Shown here: one piece after another, positions 1 through 7,057 of the stretch
Layout of the letters: each line of letters opens with the position of its first letter
Numbering within the stretch: position 1 is the stretch's first letter
Assembly (NCBI GenBank): GCA_002327315.1
Contig: DCVI01000121.1
Span: 1-8,019, forward strand
Reading direction: 5' to 3'
DNA: 8,019 nt
Source: Syntrophaceae bacterium UBA2192
GTDB lineage: Bacteria > Desulfobacterota > Syntrophia > Syntrophales > UBA2192
Notes under the pieces: generated by a model
Told to the model about the DNA's origin: nothing
What the model saw: the letters and a program-made list of their open reading frames with translations, nothing else
Databases searched by the model: none
Translations under genes and position numbers: made by a program

Positions 1-1818
1 CTCCCGGACATTGCCCGGCCACTGGTACGCCCGCAGGATCCCTTCCGCTTCCAGGCTGAATCCCTTGATCCTTTTCTTGAACTTCCGGTTGAACTCGTCG
101 AGATAATACTTCGCCAGAAGAAGAATGTCATCCTCCCGTTCCCTTAGGGGCGGGATAACGACCGGGACGACGCTGATGCGATAGTAGAGATCTTCACGGA
201 AGATGCCGTCCGTCACCATGCGCCCCAGGTCCCGGTTGGTGGCAAAAATGAACCGAACATCGATGGGGATATTCTCATTGCCCCCGAGGCGCCGGATGTG
301 GCCGTCTTCGAGCATCCGCAGAAACTTCGCCTGGAGATGGATGCTCATGTCGCCGATCTCGTCGAGGAGGATCGTGCCGCCGCTGGCATATTCGAGCAGT
401 CCGATCTTCCGCTTCCGGGCGTCGGTAAAGGCGCCCGCCTCGTAGCCGAAGAGTTCGCTTTCCAGAAGCGTTCCCGGAATCGCGGCGCAGTTCACATCCA
501 CGAAGGGCTTGGCGTGCCGGTTGCTCTGACGGTGAATGGCGCGGGCCATGAGCTCCTTTCCCGTCCCGCTTTCCCCCTGCACCAGGATGTTCGTGTCGTG
601 GGCCGCCACCTCCCGGATGATGTGAAAGATCCCGATCATCTTCTGGGACGTTCCCAGGATGTTGTGGAACCCCAGCAGCCGGTCCTCCCGCTCCTTCAGC
701 TTCTCGACCTCCGTTTTCAGGGATTTCGCCTCGAGGGAGAGCTTCGAGTGCATGATGGCATTGTCATAGGCCACGGCGGCATTGCGTGCCAGGATGTCAA
801 AGACGTTGATCTGGTCGGAGCTGAAACCTTCCGTTCGTTTGGCCAGGTAGAGCGCTCCCTTGAACTTGTCCTGGATGTCCAGCGGAATGGCGATCTCGTG
901 GGGGTAGCCGTCGAACATGACCGGGCCGGCCTCTCCCCCGCTGATGACGGAGCGGATCCGGGTCTCTTTGGCCGCCAAGGCCTCCTGAATGATCGTGTTG
1001 TTGAGGCGGATATCGCCCTCCTCCTTGTCTTCGATGTACTGATGCTCGCCATCGTGGATCATGCAGCGGTTCGCCTCGATATCCAGAATGTAGACCACGA
1101 CCCGGTCTGCTTTTCCGATTTTGAGCGCGCTCGAGATAAGAACATTCAGGATATGGTTGTCGAGATCATAGCTGAAGTTCATCTCCGAAACGGCTTCCTG
1201 AAGAAGGGTCAGTTCCCGGATTTTTTCGGCATGGTTGGCCAAGAGCCGGGCATTGTGGATGACGATGCTCGCCTGGCTGGCAAAGCTCAGGAAAAGGTCG
1301 ATCTCTTCCGGAAAGAATCGGGTCTTCTCTCCGCGCCAGGCGGCCAGGACGCCGATGACGTTGCGCTCGATCTTGAGGGGGGCGCATAATATCGACCCCC
1401 CGTGAAAGACCCGCGTCAGCATCCGGTCCGTCTCGGTCATCCGAGGATCGACGGCGGCATCCTCGATGGCCAGATACGCCCCCGTCTTGGCCACCTTGGT
1501 GGAGACGCAGTCATGTTCGGCGAGATTCAGGGGAACGGCGAAGGCGCGCGCCTCTTCCTCCGGCGTGTAGTTTTTCGCCACCTTCGTTTCCAGAAATCGT
1601 TTCGAGGCATCGAGAAGCCGAATGATGCCCCGGTCGAAACCGACGGCGTCGACGACTTCGTCGAGGATGCGCTTCAGGACCCTGTCCAGCTCGACCGGGG
1701 CGGTCAGGAGGGTGCTGATGCGGAAGATGCTCTGGAGGAGCTTGTCCCGGTCCAGCAAGGATTGGGAAGAAGAGCCGGAAGGGGCGCCCGTGGTCTCGGA
1801 GTGCTGGGTCATCGTCAT
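1..1818 (-). CDS. Sigma-54-dependent transcriptional activator, GAF-GAF-AAA+ (3' end outside window)
   Basis: This is an enhancer-binding protein that would use ATP hydrolysis to open promoters bound by sigma-54 RNA polymerase. The frame is open for 606 codons and reaches the left edge without a stop, so the C-terminal DNA-binding domain (normally a Fis-type HTH) is not seen. Visible layout: a first GAF domain at about residues 44-192, a second at about 222-355, a charged coiled-coil linker at about 357-385, then the AAA+ domain. Key motifs are Walker A GESGTGKE (415-422), the sigma-54 contact loop GAFTDA (462-467), Walker B LLDEIGD (484-490) and the terminal WPGNVRE (600-606). There is no receiver domain, so control is probably by ligand or redox sensing through the GAFs rather than phosphorylation; the layout recalls FhlA, but the ligand is unknown. 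Start: ATG at 1818 follows the upstream stop by 5 nt, and a second in-frame ATG lies at 1812. A GAAGGAGA stretch upstream is rather distant (about 17 nt). Family call is firm; target genes are unknown. Confidence 0.95.
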   Translation of the reverse strand, partial: MTMTQHSETTGAPSGSSSQSLLDRDKLLQSIFRISTLLTAPVELDRVLKRILDEVVDAVGFDRGIIRLLDASKRFLETKVAKNYTPEEEARAFAVPLNLAEHDCVSTKVAKTGAYLAIEDAAVDPRMTETDRMLTRVFHGGSILCAPLKIERNVIGVLAAWRGEKTRFFPEEIDLFLSFASQASIVIHNARLLANHAEKIRELTLLQEAVSEMNFSYDLDNHILNVLISSALKIGKADRVVVYILDIEANRCMIHDGEHQYIEDKEEGDIRLNNTIIQEALAAKETRIRSVISGGEAGPVMFDGYPHEIAIPLDIQDKFKGALYLAKRTEGFSSDQINVFDILARNAAVAYDNAIMHSKLSLEAKSLKTEVEKLKEREDRLLGFHNILGTSQKMIGIFHIIREVAAHDTNILVQGESGTGKELMARAIHRQSNRHAKPFVDVNCAAIPGTLLESELFGYEAGAFTDARKRKIGLLEYASGGTILLDEIGDMSIHLQAKFLRMLEDGHIRRLGGNENIPIDVRFIFATNRDLGRMVTDGIFREDLYYRISVVPVVIPPLREREDDILLLAKYYLDEFNRKFKKRIKGFSLEAEGILRAYQWPGNVRE

Positions 1819-1823
1819 TTCCG

Positions 1824-2342
1824 CTAACCGGCGGTCTCCTTCAGGATCAGGCTCAGAGCCGTCGTCAGTTTGATCGTGTCCTCGTCGGCTTTTCGCAGGC
1901 GGGCACTGACAATCCGGGCAAGGTTATACATGATGCGGTATCCCAGGGCGGGGTCCTCGCCGGCCAGTCGCAGGAAGGCGTCTTTGCGGATCTCGTAGAG
2001 GCTCACGTCGGTGATCGCCCGGATCGTGGCCGTCCGTTTCGCCTCCTCCAGAAGGGCGATTTCACCGAAGACGGCGTGCTGCTCGGCGCCCAGGCGCGTG
2101 AACACCTTGTTCTTCTCCAGGCCCTCTTCCTCCTCGACGCCGGCCAGGACCAGGGTCTTGACCACCTCCACCGTTCCGGCCCAGATGATGTACATCGTGT
2201 CGCCGATTTCCCCTTCCGTCATGATGGTGGCGGCGGCGGGGAAGTCGACCTTGCGCCCGATGGCGAAGATCTTGCGGACCTGGTCCTCCGATAGCCCCCT
2301 GAACAGCTCGGTTTCCTGAAGAAGGGATAGGTTCTTGTCCAT
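1824..2342 (-). CDS. Stand-alone cyclic nucleotide-binding domain protein
   Basis: This 172-residue protein is essentially one CNB (cNMP-binding, CAP_ED-type) domain plus C-terminal helices. The N-terminal LFRGLSEDQ (13-21) is the usual lead helix of this fold. The phosphate-binding cassette is recognisable at residues 92-109: FGEIALL (92-98) followed by KRTATIRA (102-109), with Glu94 and Arg103 in the places that normally hold the ribose and cyclic phosphate. Real ligand binding is therefore plausible. An acidic insertion (about 64-80, with four consecutive Glu) lies between the core strands. The region after the CNB is helical and shows no winged-helix DNA-binding domain, kinase or channel, so it is not a Crp/Fnr regulator. 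It lies 15 nt after the K+ channel gene and 5 nt before the sigma-54 activator, with an AGGGGG ribosome-binding site close to its ATG. It may be a sensor acting in trans on a neighbour; that part is inference. Confidence 0.9.
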   Translation of the reverse strand: MDKNLSLLQETELFRGLSEDQVRKIFAIGRKVDFPAAATIMTEGEIGDTMYIIWAGTVEVVKTLVLAGVEEEEGLEKNKVFTRLGAEQHAVFGEIALLEEAKRTATIRAITDVSLYEIRKDAFLRLAGEDPALGYRIMYNLARIVSARLRKADEDTIKLTTALSLILKETAG

Positions 2343-2357
2343 CGCATCCCCCTGGCG

Positions 2358-3539
2358 TCAGGTCTGCTTGTGGATGGACCGGGCCAGGATGATGGCGTGG
2401 TCCTCTTCCCCGACGAGATACTTGTCATCGGGATTCATGACCAGATTGGTCTGATCCCTGTCCAGCAGGATGTCCCGGTGAGATTCCCGGAGTTTTTCCC
2501 GGATGAAGTTGTCGATCACCGAGGTGCTGTCCGTCAGCAGGTCTTCCAGTTTCATGGATTTCTTCTCTTTGATGAGGCCGATCAGAATCGCCTGATATTG
2601 CGAGCGGTAATGGGCGCCCAGACTCTGAAACGTCTTACCGATGAACGCGCGCGGGATCTCCACCTGCCAGATCTTGTTCGTGGCGCCCAGGGCGAGGATA
2701 TGCGAGAAAACCTTGGGAAGTCCGGGCGAGGTGGCCGCTCCCGCCAGGAGCGACCCCATATGCTCGCCCCGCACGATGATCTCGTCGACATTCGCGCGCT
2801 TCAGATGAGGCCGGTTTTCCGCATCCAGAAGCTCGGCGATGACCTTGGTCTGCGGGGCAACCGAGCGCAGGGTGAGGGCCGCCAGCACGGTCCTTTCATC
2901 CAGCCGGTCCAGGGGTCTGCCTCCGGACGGGTCCGCCAGAATCATGACACATTTCGCCTTCGACACGTTGGCGCGGATGAGCACCTCGTCGTGCACGAAG
3001 TCTCCCCGGAGAAACTTCACGTTGTACCGTGCATATTTCACGCGCAACGCATCGATCTCGTCGGTCGGCAGATCGTTGATCAGCGCGATCGGCGTTTCAT
3101 GCGGAACGCCATAAACACGGAGTCCCTCCAGGATATTCTCGATATGGCGGTTCCAGCCGCAGACAACGAAATGGTTCCTGTCCCGGATCGTCTCCAACCC
3201 TTTGCCCTCCTTCATCTTCTTCTCGACAAACATCGAGGCCACCGTGGCCGTGAACAGGGACATCAGCCCCACGCCGGTGAAGATCACCAGCAGCCCGACC
3301 ACGCGTCCACCTACGGAGACGGGATACTTGTCCCCGTATCCGACGGTTCCCATCGTGACCACCGCCCACCAGACGCCGTCCCAGAACGAGTGGATGTTGG
3401 GCTCCGCCGTGTGCTGCTCGAAATACTGGACGACCAGGGCGCTCAGGAAGACGAAACTCAGGGTAACGGCGCCCACCTGGAAAAAACGCTGCCGATAGAT
3501 ATGGCCGATGGCGTGGACGATTCTCTTTGCAGGGAGCAT
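2358..3539 (-). CDS. Potassium channel, two-TM pore plus RCK (TrkA-N/TrkA-C) domain
   Basis: This 393-residue inner-membrane channel has the MthK-like plan. TM1 is at about 22-39, the pore helix at 52-63, the K+ selectivity filter TVGYGD at 65-70, and TM2 at about 80-104. A cytoplasmic RCK_N Rossmann domain follows (about 122-260), opening with HFVVCGWN (123-130), close to the MthK form rather than a classic GxGxxG, and including FLRGDFVHDE (176-185). RCK_C occupies about 290-393 and ends with a NPDDKYLVGEEDHAIIL-type strand. RCK domains gate such channels through Ca2+ or nucleotides. Of the MthK calcium-site pair in AEAE, Glu236 is kept but the second Glu appears as Leu238, so the ligand may differ (alignment by eye). 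RCK_C carries an extra stretch of about 30 residues (329-361). The start is supported by GAGAGG 7 nt upstream of ATG. It begins 32 nt after EF-G and is followed by a separate CNB gene. Confidence 0.93.
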   Translation of the reverse strand: MLPAKRIVHAIGHIYRQRFFQVGAVTLSFVFLSALVVQYFEQHTAEPNIHSFWDGVWWAVVTMGTVGYGDKYPVSVGGRVVGLLVIFTGVGLMSLFTATVASMFVEKKMKEGKGLETIRDRNHFVVCGWNRHIENILEGLRVYGVPHETPIALINDLPTDEIDALRVKYARYNVKFLRGDFVHDEVLIRANVSKAKCVMILADPSGGRPLDRLDERTVLAALTLRSVAPQTKVIAELLDAENRPHLKRANVDEIIVRGEHMGSLLAGAATSPGLPKVFSHILALGATNKIWQVEIPRAFIGKTFQSLGAHYRSQYQAILIGLIKEKKSMKLEDLLTDSTSVIDNFIREKLRESHRDILLDRDQTNLVMNPDDKYLVGEEDHAIILARSIHKQT

Positions 3540-3571
3540 GGGCAGACCTCTCGTTCCGAAGCCGGCTCCGA

Positions 3572-5605
3572 TCAGGCTTTATCGAACTGGAGAAACTTCA
3601 TGGAAAAGACGGCCCTCCCCTGGGTGGCGGAGCGCAGATCGGTCGAATAACCGAACATGCCCTTCAGGGGCACGCGCGCCAGGATCTCGCTGATCGGCCC
3701 CCGCGGGGTGATGCCCTGGATCTCGCCGTGACGGCTATTGATATCGCCGATGACCTCTCCCATGAATTCGCTCGGGGTGGTCACGTCCACGCTCATGATC
3801 GGTTCCAGAAGGACGGCCTTGGCCTGGCCGCACCCGTCGCGGAAGGCGGAGGAGGCTGCGATCTTGTATCCAAGCGTCGTCGATTCGCCTTCCCGGACCG
3901 GAACCTGCAGAACGGTCACATCGATATCGACCACGGGATATCCCGCGATGATCCCGCTCGCGACGGCTTCCCGGATGCCGTCCTCCACCGCGAGGAGGTA
4001 TTCCTCCGGGGTCTCGCCCACGGCTTTCGCACGCTCGATGCGAATCCCCCCCCCGCGCCCCGCAGGAACCAGGCGGAGCCGGACCTGTCCGTAGTGTTTC
4101 TTCTCGCCCAGTTCGCGGTTGAAGATCGCCTCTCGCTCGACGTCCGCCGTGATGGTTTCCCGGTACATGACCCGGGGCTTGCCCACGTTGACGGCGGCGT
4201 GAAACTCGCGCTTGAGCCGGTCGATGATGATCTCCAGGTGAAGTTCCCCCATCCCCGAAATCACCATCTGGGCCGTCTCGTCTTCGTACTTGACCTTCAG
4301 TGTCGGGTCTTCCTCCACCAGCTTGGCGAGCCCGACGGACATCCGCTCCTGATCCGCCGGCGTGCGGGCCTCGATGGCTTGACTGATGACGGGCTCGTAA
4401 AACTCGATAGGCTCCAGAATGATGGGGTGTCCCTCATCACAGAGGGTGTCGCCCGTGCCCGCGTCCTTGAGCCCCATGACGGCGACGATATCGCCGGCGG
4501 CGGCGCGCTCGATCCGCTCCCGCTTGTTTGCATGCATTTTCAGCAGCCGCGCGATCTTTTCCTTCTTCTGACGGCTCGCGTTATAGACCTCCTCCCCCGC
4601 CTGAAGATGTCCGGAATAGATCCGCAGATAGGTCATCTTGCGCCCCTCGTCCTGCATGATCTTGAAGGCCAGCGCCGCGAGGTGCTCCTTCTCGCTGCTC
4701 GCACGCGCCTCCTTTTCGCCGGTCCGGGGATTTGTCCCGGTAATGGGCGGCACATCTTCCGGCGAGGGGAGATACCGGACGATGGCGTCCAGGAGCGGTT
4801 GAATTCCCTTGTTGCGCAGCGCGGATCCGCACAAAACGGGAACCACGCCCAGGTTCAGGGTCTGCTGACGCAGTACGCGGTGGAGATCCTCGCTCGCGAC
4901 ATCCGCCCCCTCCAGATACTTCTCGGCCAGTTCGTCATCCAGTTCCGCAAGCCGCTCGATGATCGTCTCCCGCCGGCTTCGTGCCTCCGGCAGCAGTTCA
5001 TCGGGAATGGGCACGCATCGATACGTCTCACCGAGGGTGCTGTCATCCCAGACGATGGCCTCCTGCCGGATGAGGTCGATCACCCCGTGGAACTGGTCCT
5101 CCCTCCCCCAGGGGAGCTGGACGGGCAGGGCAATGGACTGGAAGCGGGACCGCATCTGAGCGATCACCGCGTCGAAATCCGCACCCACGCGGTCCATCTT
5201 GTTGATGAAGGCGACCTTGGGGACACCGTACTTGTCGGCCTGGCGCCAGACCGTCTCCGATTGCGGCTCCACGCCGCCCACGGCGCAGAACACGACCGCC
5301 GCACCGTCCAGGACCCGGAGCGATCGTTCCACCTCGATCGTAAAATCCACATGCCCCGGTGTGTCGATGATGTGAATCTCGTGGTTCTCCCAGGCACAGG
5401 TCGTCACGGCGGAGGTGATGGTGATGCCGCGTTCCTGTTCCTGGGGCATCCAGTCCATGATGGCTTCCCCGTTATGGACCTCGCCGATCTTGTAGGAACG
5501 GCCGGTATAAAAGAGGATCCGTTCGCTGACGGTCGTCTTGCCCGCATCGATGTGCGCCACAATGCCGATGTTTCTGATTCTGGAGAGCCTGGTTTTCGCT
5601 GCCAT
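3572..5605 (-). CDS. Elongation factor G family translational GTPase, probable paralog
   Basis: A ribosome-associated cytosolic GTPase of 677 residues, slightly shorter than the usual 690-705. G motifs are intact: G1 AHIDAGKT (17-24), switch I QERGITIT (57-64), DTPGH (81-85), NKMD (135-138) and CGSA (259-262). Domains II and III follow, domain IV begins near PRVMYRET, and domain V ends with GYSTDLRSATQGRA. The canonical role is GTP-driven tRNA-mRNA translocation and, with RRF, ribosome recycling. The oddity is the domain IV tip. Where normal EF-G has YHDVDSSE before FK, this protein has VREGESTT before GYK, putting Arg571 in the place of the conserved translocation histidine (H583 in E. coli, H573 in Thermus). 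It lies between a GerMN gene (21 nt upstream) and a K+ channel, not beside rpsL/rpsG/tuf. Both facts favour a secondary paralog (spdEFG- or EF-G II-like) over the main fusA, so no symbol is given. The ATG start fits the normal EF-G N-terminus; the ribosome-binding site (GGGAAGA) is weak. Confidence 0.95.
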   Translation of the reverse strand: MAAKTRLSRIRNIGIVAHIDAGKTTVSERILFYTGRSYKIGEVHNGEAIMDWMPQEQERGITITSAVTTCAWENHEIHIIDTPGHVDFTIEVERSLRVLDGAAVVFCAVGGVEPQSETVWRQADKYGVPKVAFINKMDRVGADFDAVIAQMRSRFQSIALPVQLPWGREDQFHGVIDLIRQEAIVWDDSTLGETYRCVPIPDELLPEARSRRETIIERLAELDDELAEKYLEGADVASEDLHRVLRQQTLNLGVVPVLCGSALRNKGIQPLLDAIVRYLPSPEDVPPITGTNPRTGEKEARASSEKEHLAALAFKIMQDEGRKMTYLRIYSGHLQAGEEVYNASRQKKEKIARLLKMHANKRERIERAAAGDIVAVMGLKDAGTGDTLCDEGHPIILEPIEFYEPVISQAIEARTPADQERMSVGLAKLVEEDPTLKVKYEDETAQMVISGMGELHLEIIIDRLKREFHAAVNVGKPRVMYRETITADVEREAIFNRELGEKKHYGQVRLRLVPAGRGGGIRIERAKAVGETPEEYLLAVEDGIREAVASGIIAGYPVVDIDVTVLQVPVREGESTTLGYKIAASSAFRDGCGQAKAVLLEPIMSVDVTTPSEFMGEVIGDINSRHGEIQGITPRGPISEILARVPLKGMFGYSTDLRSATQGRAVFSMKFLQFDKA

Positions 5606-5626
5606 GCAGGGCCGTCTTCCCGCCCC

Positions 5627-6253
5627 TCAGTCCGCGCGGGCGACGGGGGCAATGATCTCCTGATTGAACGCAAACGGGTTTTTCAGGCTGACGTGGCCCC
5701 GGATGGCGTCGGCTGCTTCATCGCCGACCAGGATCCGGACGCGCTTGATCTCCGGCATGTTGGCCATCAGGGTATTGGTCAGGGAATAGACCGTCGCCAG
5801 TTCGCTCGTGCTGCTGCCCGGGTGAAGCTCGGGGAGCGACTTGGCGAAGCTGACGGAGACCGTCTGATCCGGTTCGATCTCGACCTTGCGCAGCCCCGCC
5901 TTCCCGGGCAGCGTGGCGGTCAGGCCGGTCTTCGACCCTTCGATGAGCGATTTGACCAAGGCCTCTGCCAAGGCGGCCCGGGTTTCCTCCCGGGGGATGA
6001 ACCGTTTTTCCGGAACGAGAAACCGTTCGTTGGCGTCGTTGAAATAAAGGGTGCAAGCAACCTTGTCGCGGCTTCTCGCCGCGGCGTCCCGCCCCGCCGC
6101 CGGGGGATACACGAAGTGGAACAGGGTGACGAAAAACAGGATCAGAAAGCCCACGGTCACCGTGACGATGGCCACGAGCAGGGAGGTCTTCATCTGCTGC
6201 TTCTTCTTGCGCTGCTGAACCTGAACGATTCTTCTCTGCTTCTTGGTCGACAT
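5627..6253 (-). CDS. Membrane-anchored GerMN domain protein
   Basis: A 208-residue protein with a very basic, Gln/Lys/Arg-rich cytoplasmic N-terminus (1-22), one transmembrane segment (about 24-48), a short linker, and a GerMN domain from about residue 66 to 200. Recognisable family features are LYFNDANERFLVPEKR (69-84), an alanine-rich helix leading to SLIEG, a TATLPGKAGLRKVEI strand pair, the Ser-Glu-Leu-x-x-Val-Tyr-Ser-Leu-Thr-Asn-Thr-Leu helix, and a final RILVGDEAADAIRGHVSL. GerMN domains were named from Bacillus GerM, a sporulation/germination lipoprotein, but are common in non-sporulating Gram-negative bacteria, where they are thought to act at the cell wall; the exact role is unknown. 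The domain would face the periplasm. I chose ATG at 6253 because GGGGAGGAGA lies 11 nt upstream; the frame stays open to a TTG at 6277 that overlaps the preceding stop and has no better signal. Confidence 0.88.
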   Translation of the reverse strand: MSTKKQRRIVQVQQRKKKQQMKTSLLVAIVTVTVGFLILFFVTLFHFVYPPAAGRDAAARSRDKVACTLYFNDANERFLVPEKRFIPREETRAALAEALVKSLIEGSKTGLTATLPGKAGLRKVEIEPDQTVSVSFAKSLPELHPGSSTSELATVYSLTNTLMANMPEIKRVRILVGDEAADAIRGHVSLKNPFAFNQEIIAPVARAD

Positions 6254-6263
6254 GGAAAGAGGA

Positions 6264-6273
6264 TCTCCTCCCC
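6264..6273 (-). promoter_or_regulatory. Ribosome-binding site fixing the GerMN start
   Basis: The minus strand reads GGGGAGGAGA here, a strong Shine-Dalgarno match ending 11 nt before the ATG at 6253. It lies inside the longer TTG-initiated reading, which argues that the TTG at 6277 is not the true start. Confidence 0.75.
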
Positions 6274-7050
6274 TCAACGGCGGTCCGCCTGCAGTGCGTC
6301 GAGGTGCTCACGGGACTTGATGCCGGCTTCGGACGCCGGCGAACGTTTCACGGCTTCCTGGAAGGCGGGCACCGCTTGATCGCGCCGACCCATCTTGACG
6401 TAGGCGCGACCCAACCAGTAATGGGCTTCGGCGAGATCCGGCGACAGTTCGATGGCGCGCTTCAGATGCGCCACCGCTTCGGCATACTCCCCCAGTTCAT
6501 AGGCCGACTGCGCCATGTTCTTCTCGATCAGGGGCATCAGGATCGTATCGGGTTCCCGAACCTTGGCCTCCTGGTATTTCAACAGGGCCGTGCGATAGTC
6601 GCCTTTCTGGTGATAGGCCCAGCCCATGTTGTAAAGCGCGACGCCCGGGGTATCGTAAAGGATGTTGGTCAGGGCCTTCTCGAACAGGGCGATGGCGCGA
6701 TCCCACTGCCCGGCGGTGAGACAGATCGTCCCGTGGAAATTGTACGCCTCGGAATAATCGGCCTTGAGGTCGACGGCCTTCTCGAATTCCTCGATGGCCT
6801 GCTTGCGCAGACCCTTGCTGTGATACGCGACGCCGAGAAAGTAGTGGATGCTTGCATTGTCCGGGGTGAGTTCATTCGCCTTCATCAACTCCTTCAAGGC
6901 GTTGTTGTACTGTTCCGCCTGGATTTGTGCAATGCCCAGCTTCAGATGGGACTCCGCCATGTCCTTCTGCCAGGGCGTGGGACCGCAGGCACCCAATGCG
7001 ACTGGAAGCAGCAGAACGATCAAAAGATAAAAACGGGGCGACGGCTTCAT
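6274..7050 (-). CDS. TPR-repeat outer-membrane lipoprotein, PilW/PilF-like
   Basis: A 258-residue lipoprotein. The N-terminus has a short basic start, a hydrophobic core (7-19) and the lipobox LGAC with the acylated cysteine at 22. The next residues are Gly-Pro, with no Asp at +2, so outer-membrane sorting is expected. The rest is about six tetratricopeptide repeats at roughly 33-66, 67-100, 101-134, 138-171, 177-210 and 211-244, with typical cores such as FLGVAYHSKG and YWLGRAYVKMG. The longer spacer around ALTNILYDTPGVALYNMG recalls PilF/PilW, the pilotin that helps PilQ secretin assembly in type IV pili. Generic TPR lipoproteins look similar, and no other pilus gene is visible, so the pilus role is only a suggestion. 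It starts 7 nt after the HD gene; the GGAAGGGTAGGGA run spanning that stop supplies the ribosome-binding site. Confidence 0.88.
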   Translation of the reverse strand: MKPSPRFYLLIVLLLPVALGACGPTPWQKDMAESHLKLGIAQIQAEQYNNALKELMKANELTPDNASIHYFLGVAYHSKGLRKQAIEEFEKAVDLKADYSEAYNFHGTICLTAGQWDRAIALFEKALTNILYDTPGVALYNMGWAYHQKGDYRTALLKYQEAKVREPDTILMPLIEKNMAQSAYELGEYAEAVAHLKRAIELSPDLAEAHYWLGRAYVKMGRRDQAVPAFQEAVKRSPASEAGIKSREHLDALQADRR

Positions 7051-7057
7051 AAAGTCC

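Noticed and set aside
298..1389. A 363-codon plus-strand open frame opposite the sigma-54 activator
   Set aside because: Antisense to an uninterrupted GAF-GAF-AAA+ reading frame with all expected motifs.
2370..3650. A 426-codon plus-strand open frame opposite the K+ channel
   Set aside because: Antisense shadow of a channel with clear pore and RCK motifs; the translation resembles no known fold.
3572..5605. Assigning the symbol fusA to the EF-G gene
   Set aside because: No rpsL, rpsG or tuf neighbours and an atypical domain IV tip make a paralog more likely than the housekeeping gene.
5627..6253. Reading the GerMN protein as evidence of a spore-forming organism
   Set aside because: GerMN domains are widespread in non-sporulating Gram-negative bacteria, and the rest of the window looks Gram-negative.
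3527..6379. A 950-codon open frame on the plus strand across EF-G and GerMN
   Set aside because: It lies antisense to two well-recognised genes, its translation is rich in Arg, Gly, Asp and His with no recognisable domain, and such long antisense frames are expected opposite GC-rich codon usage.
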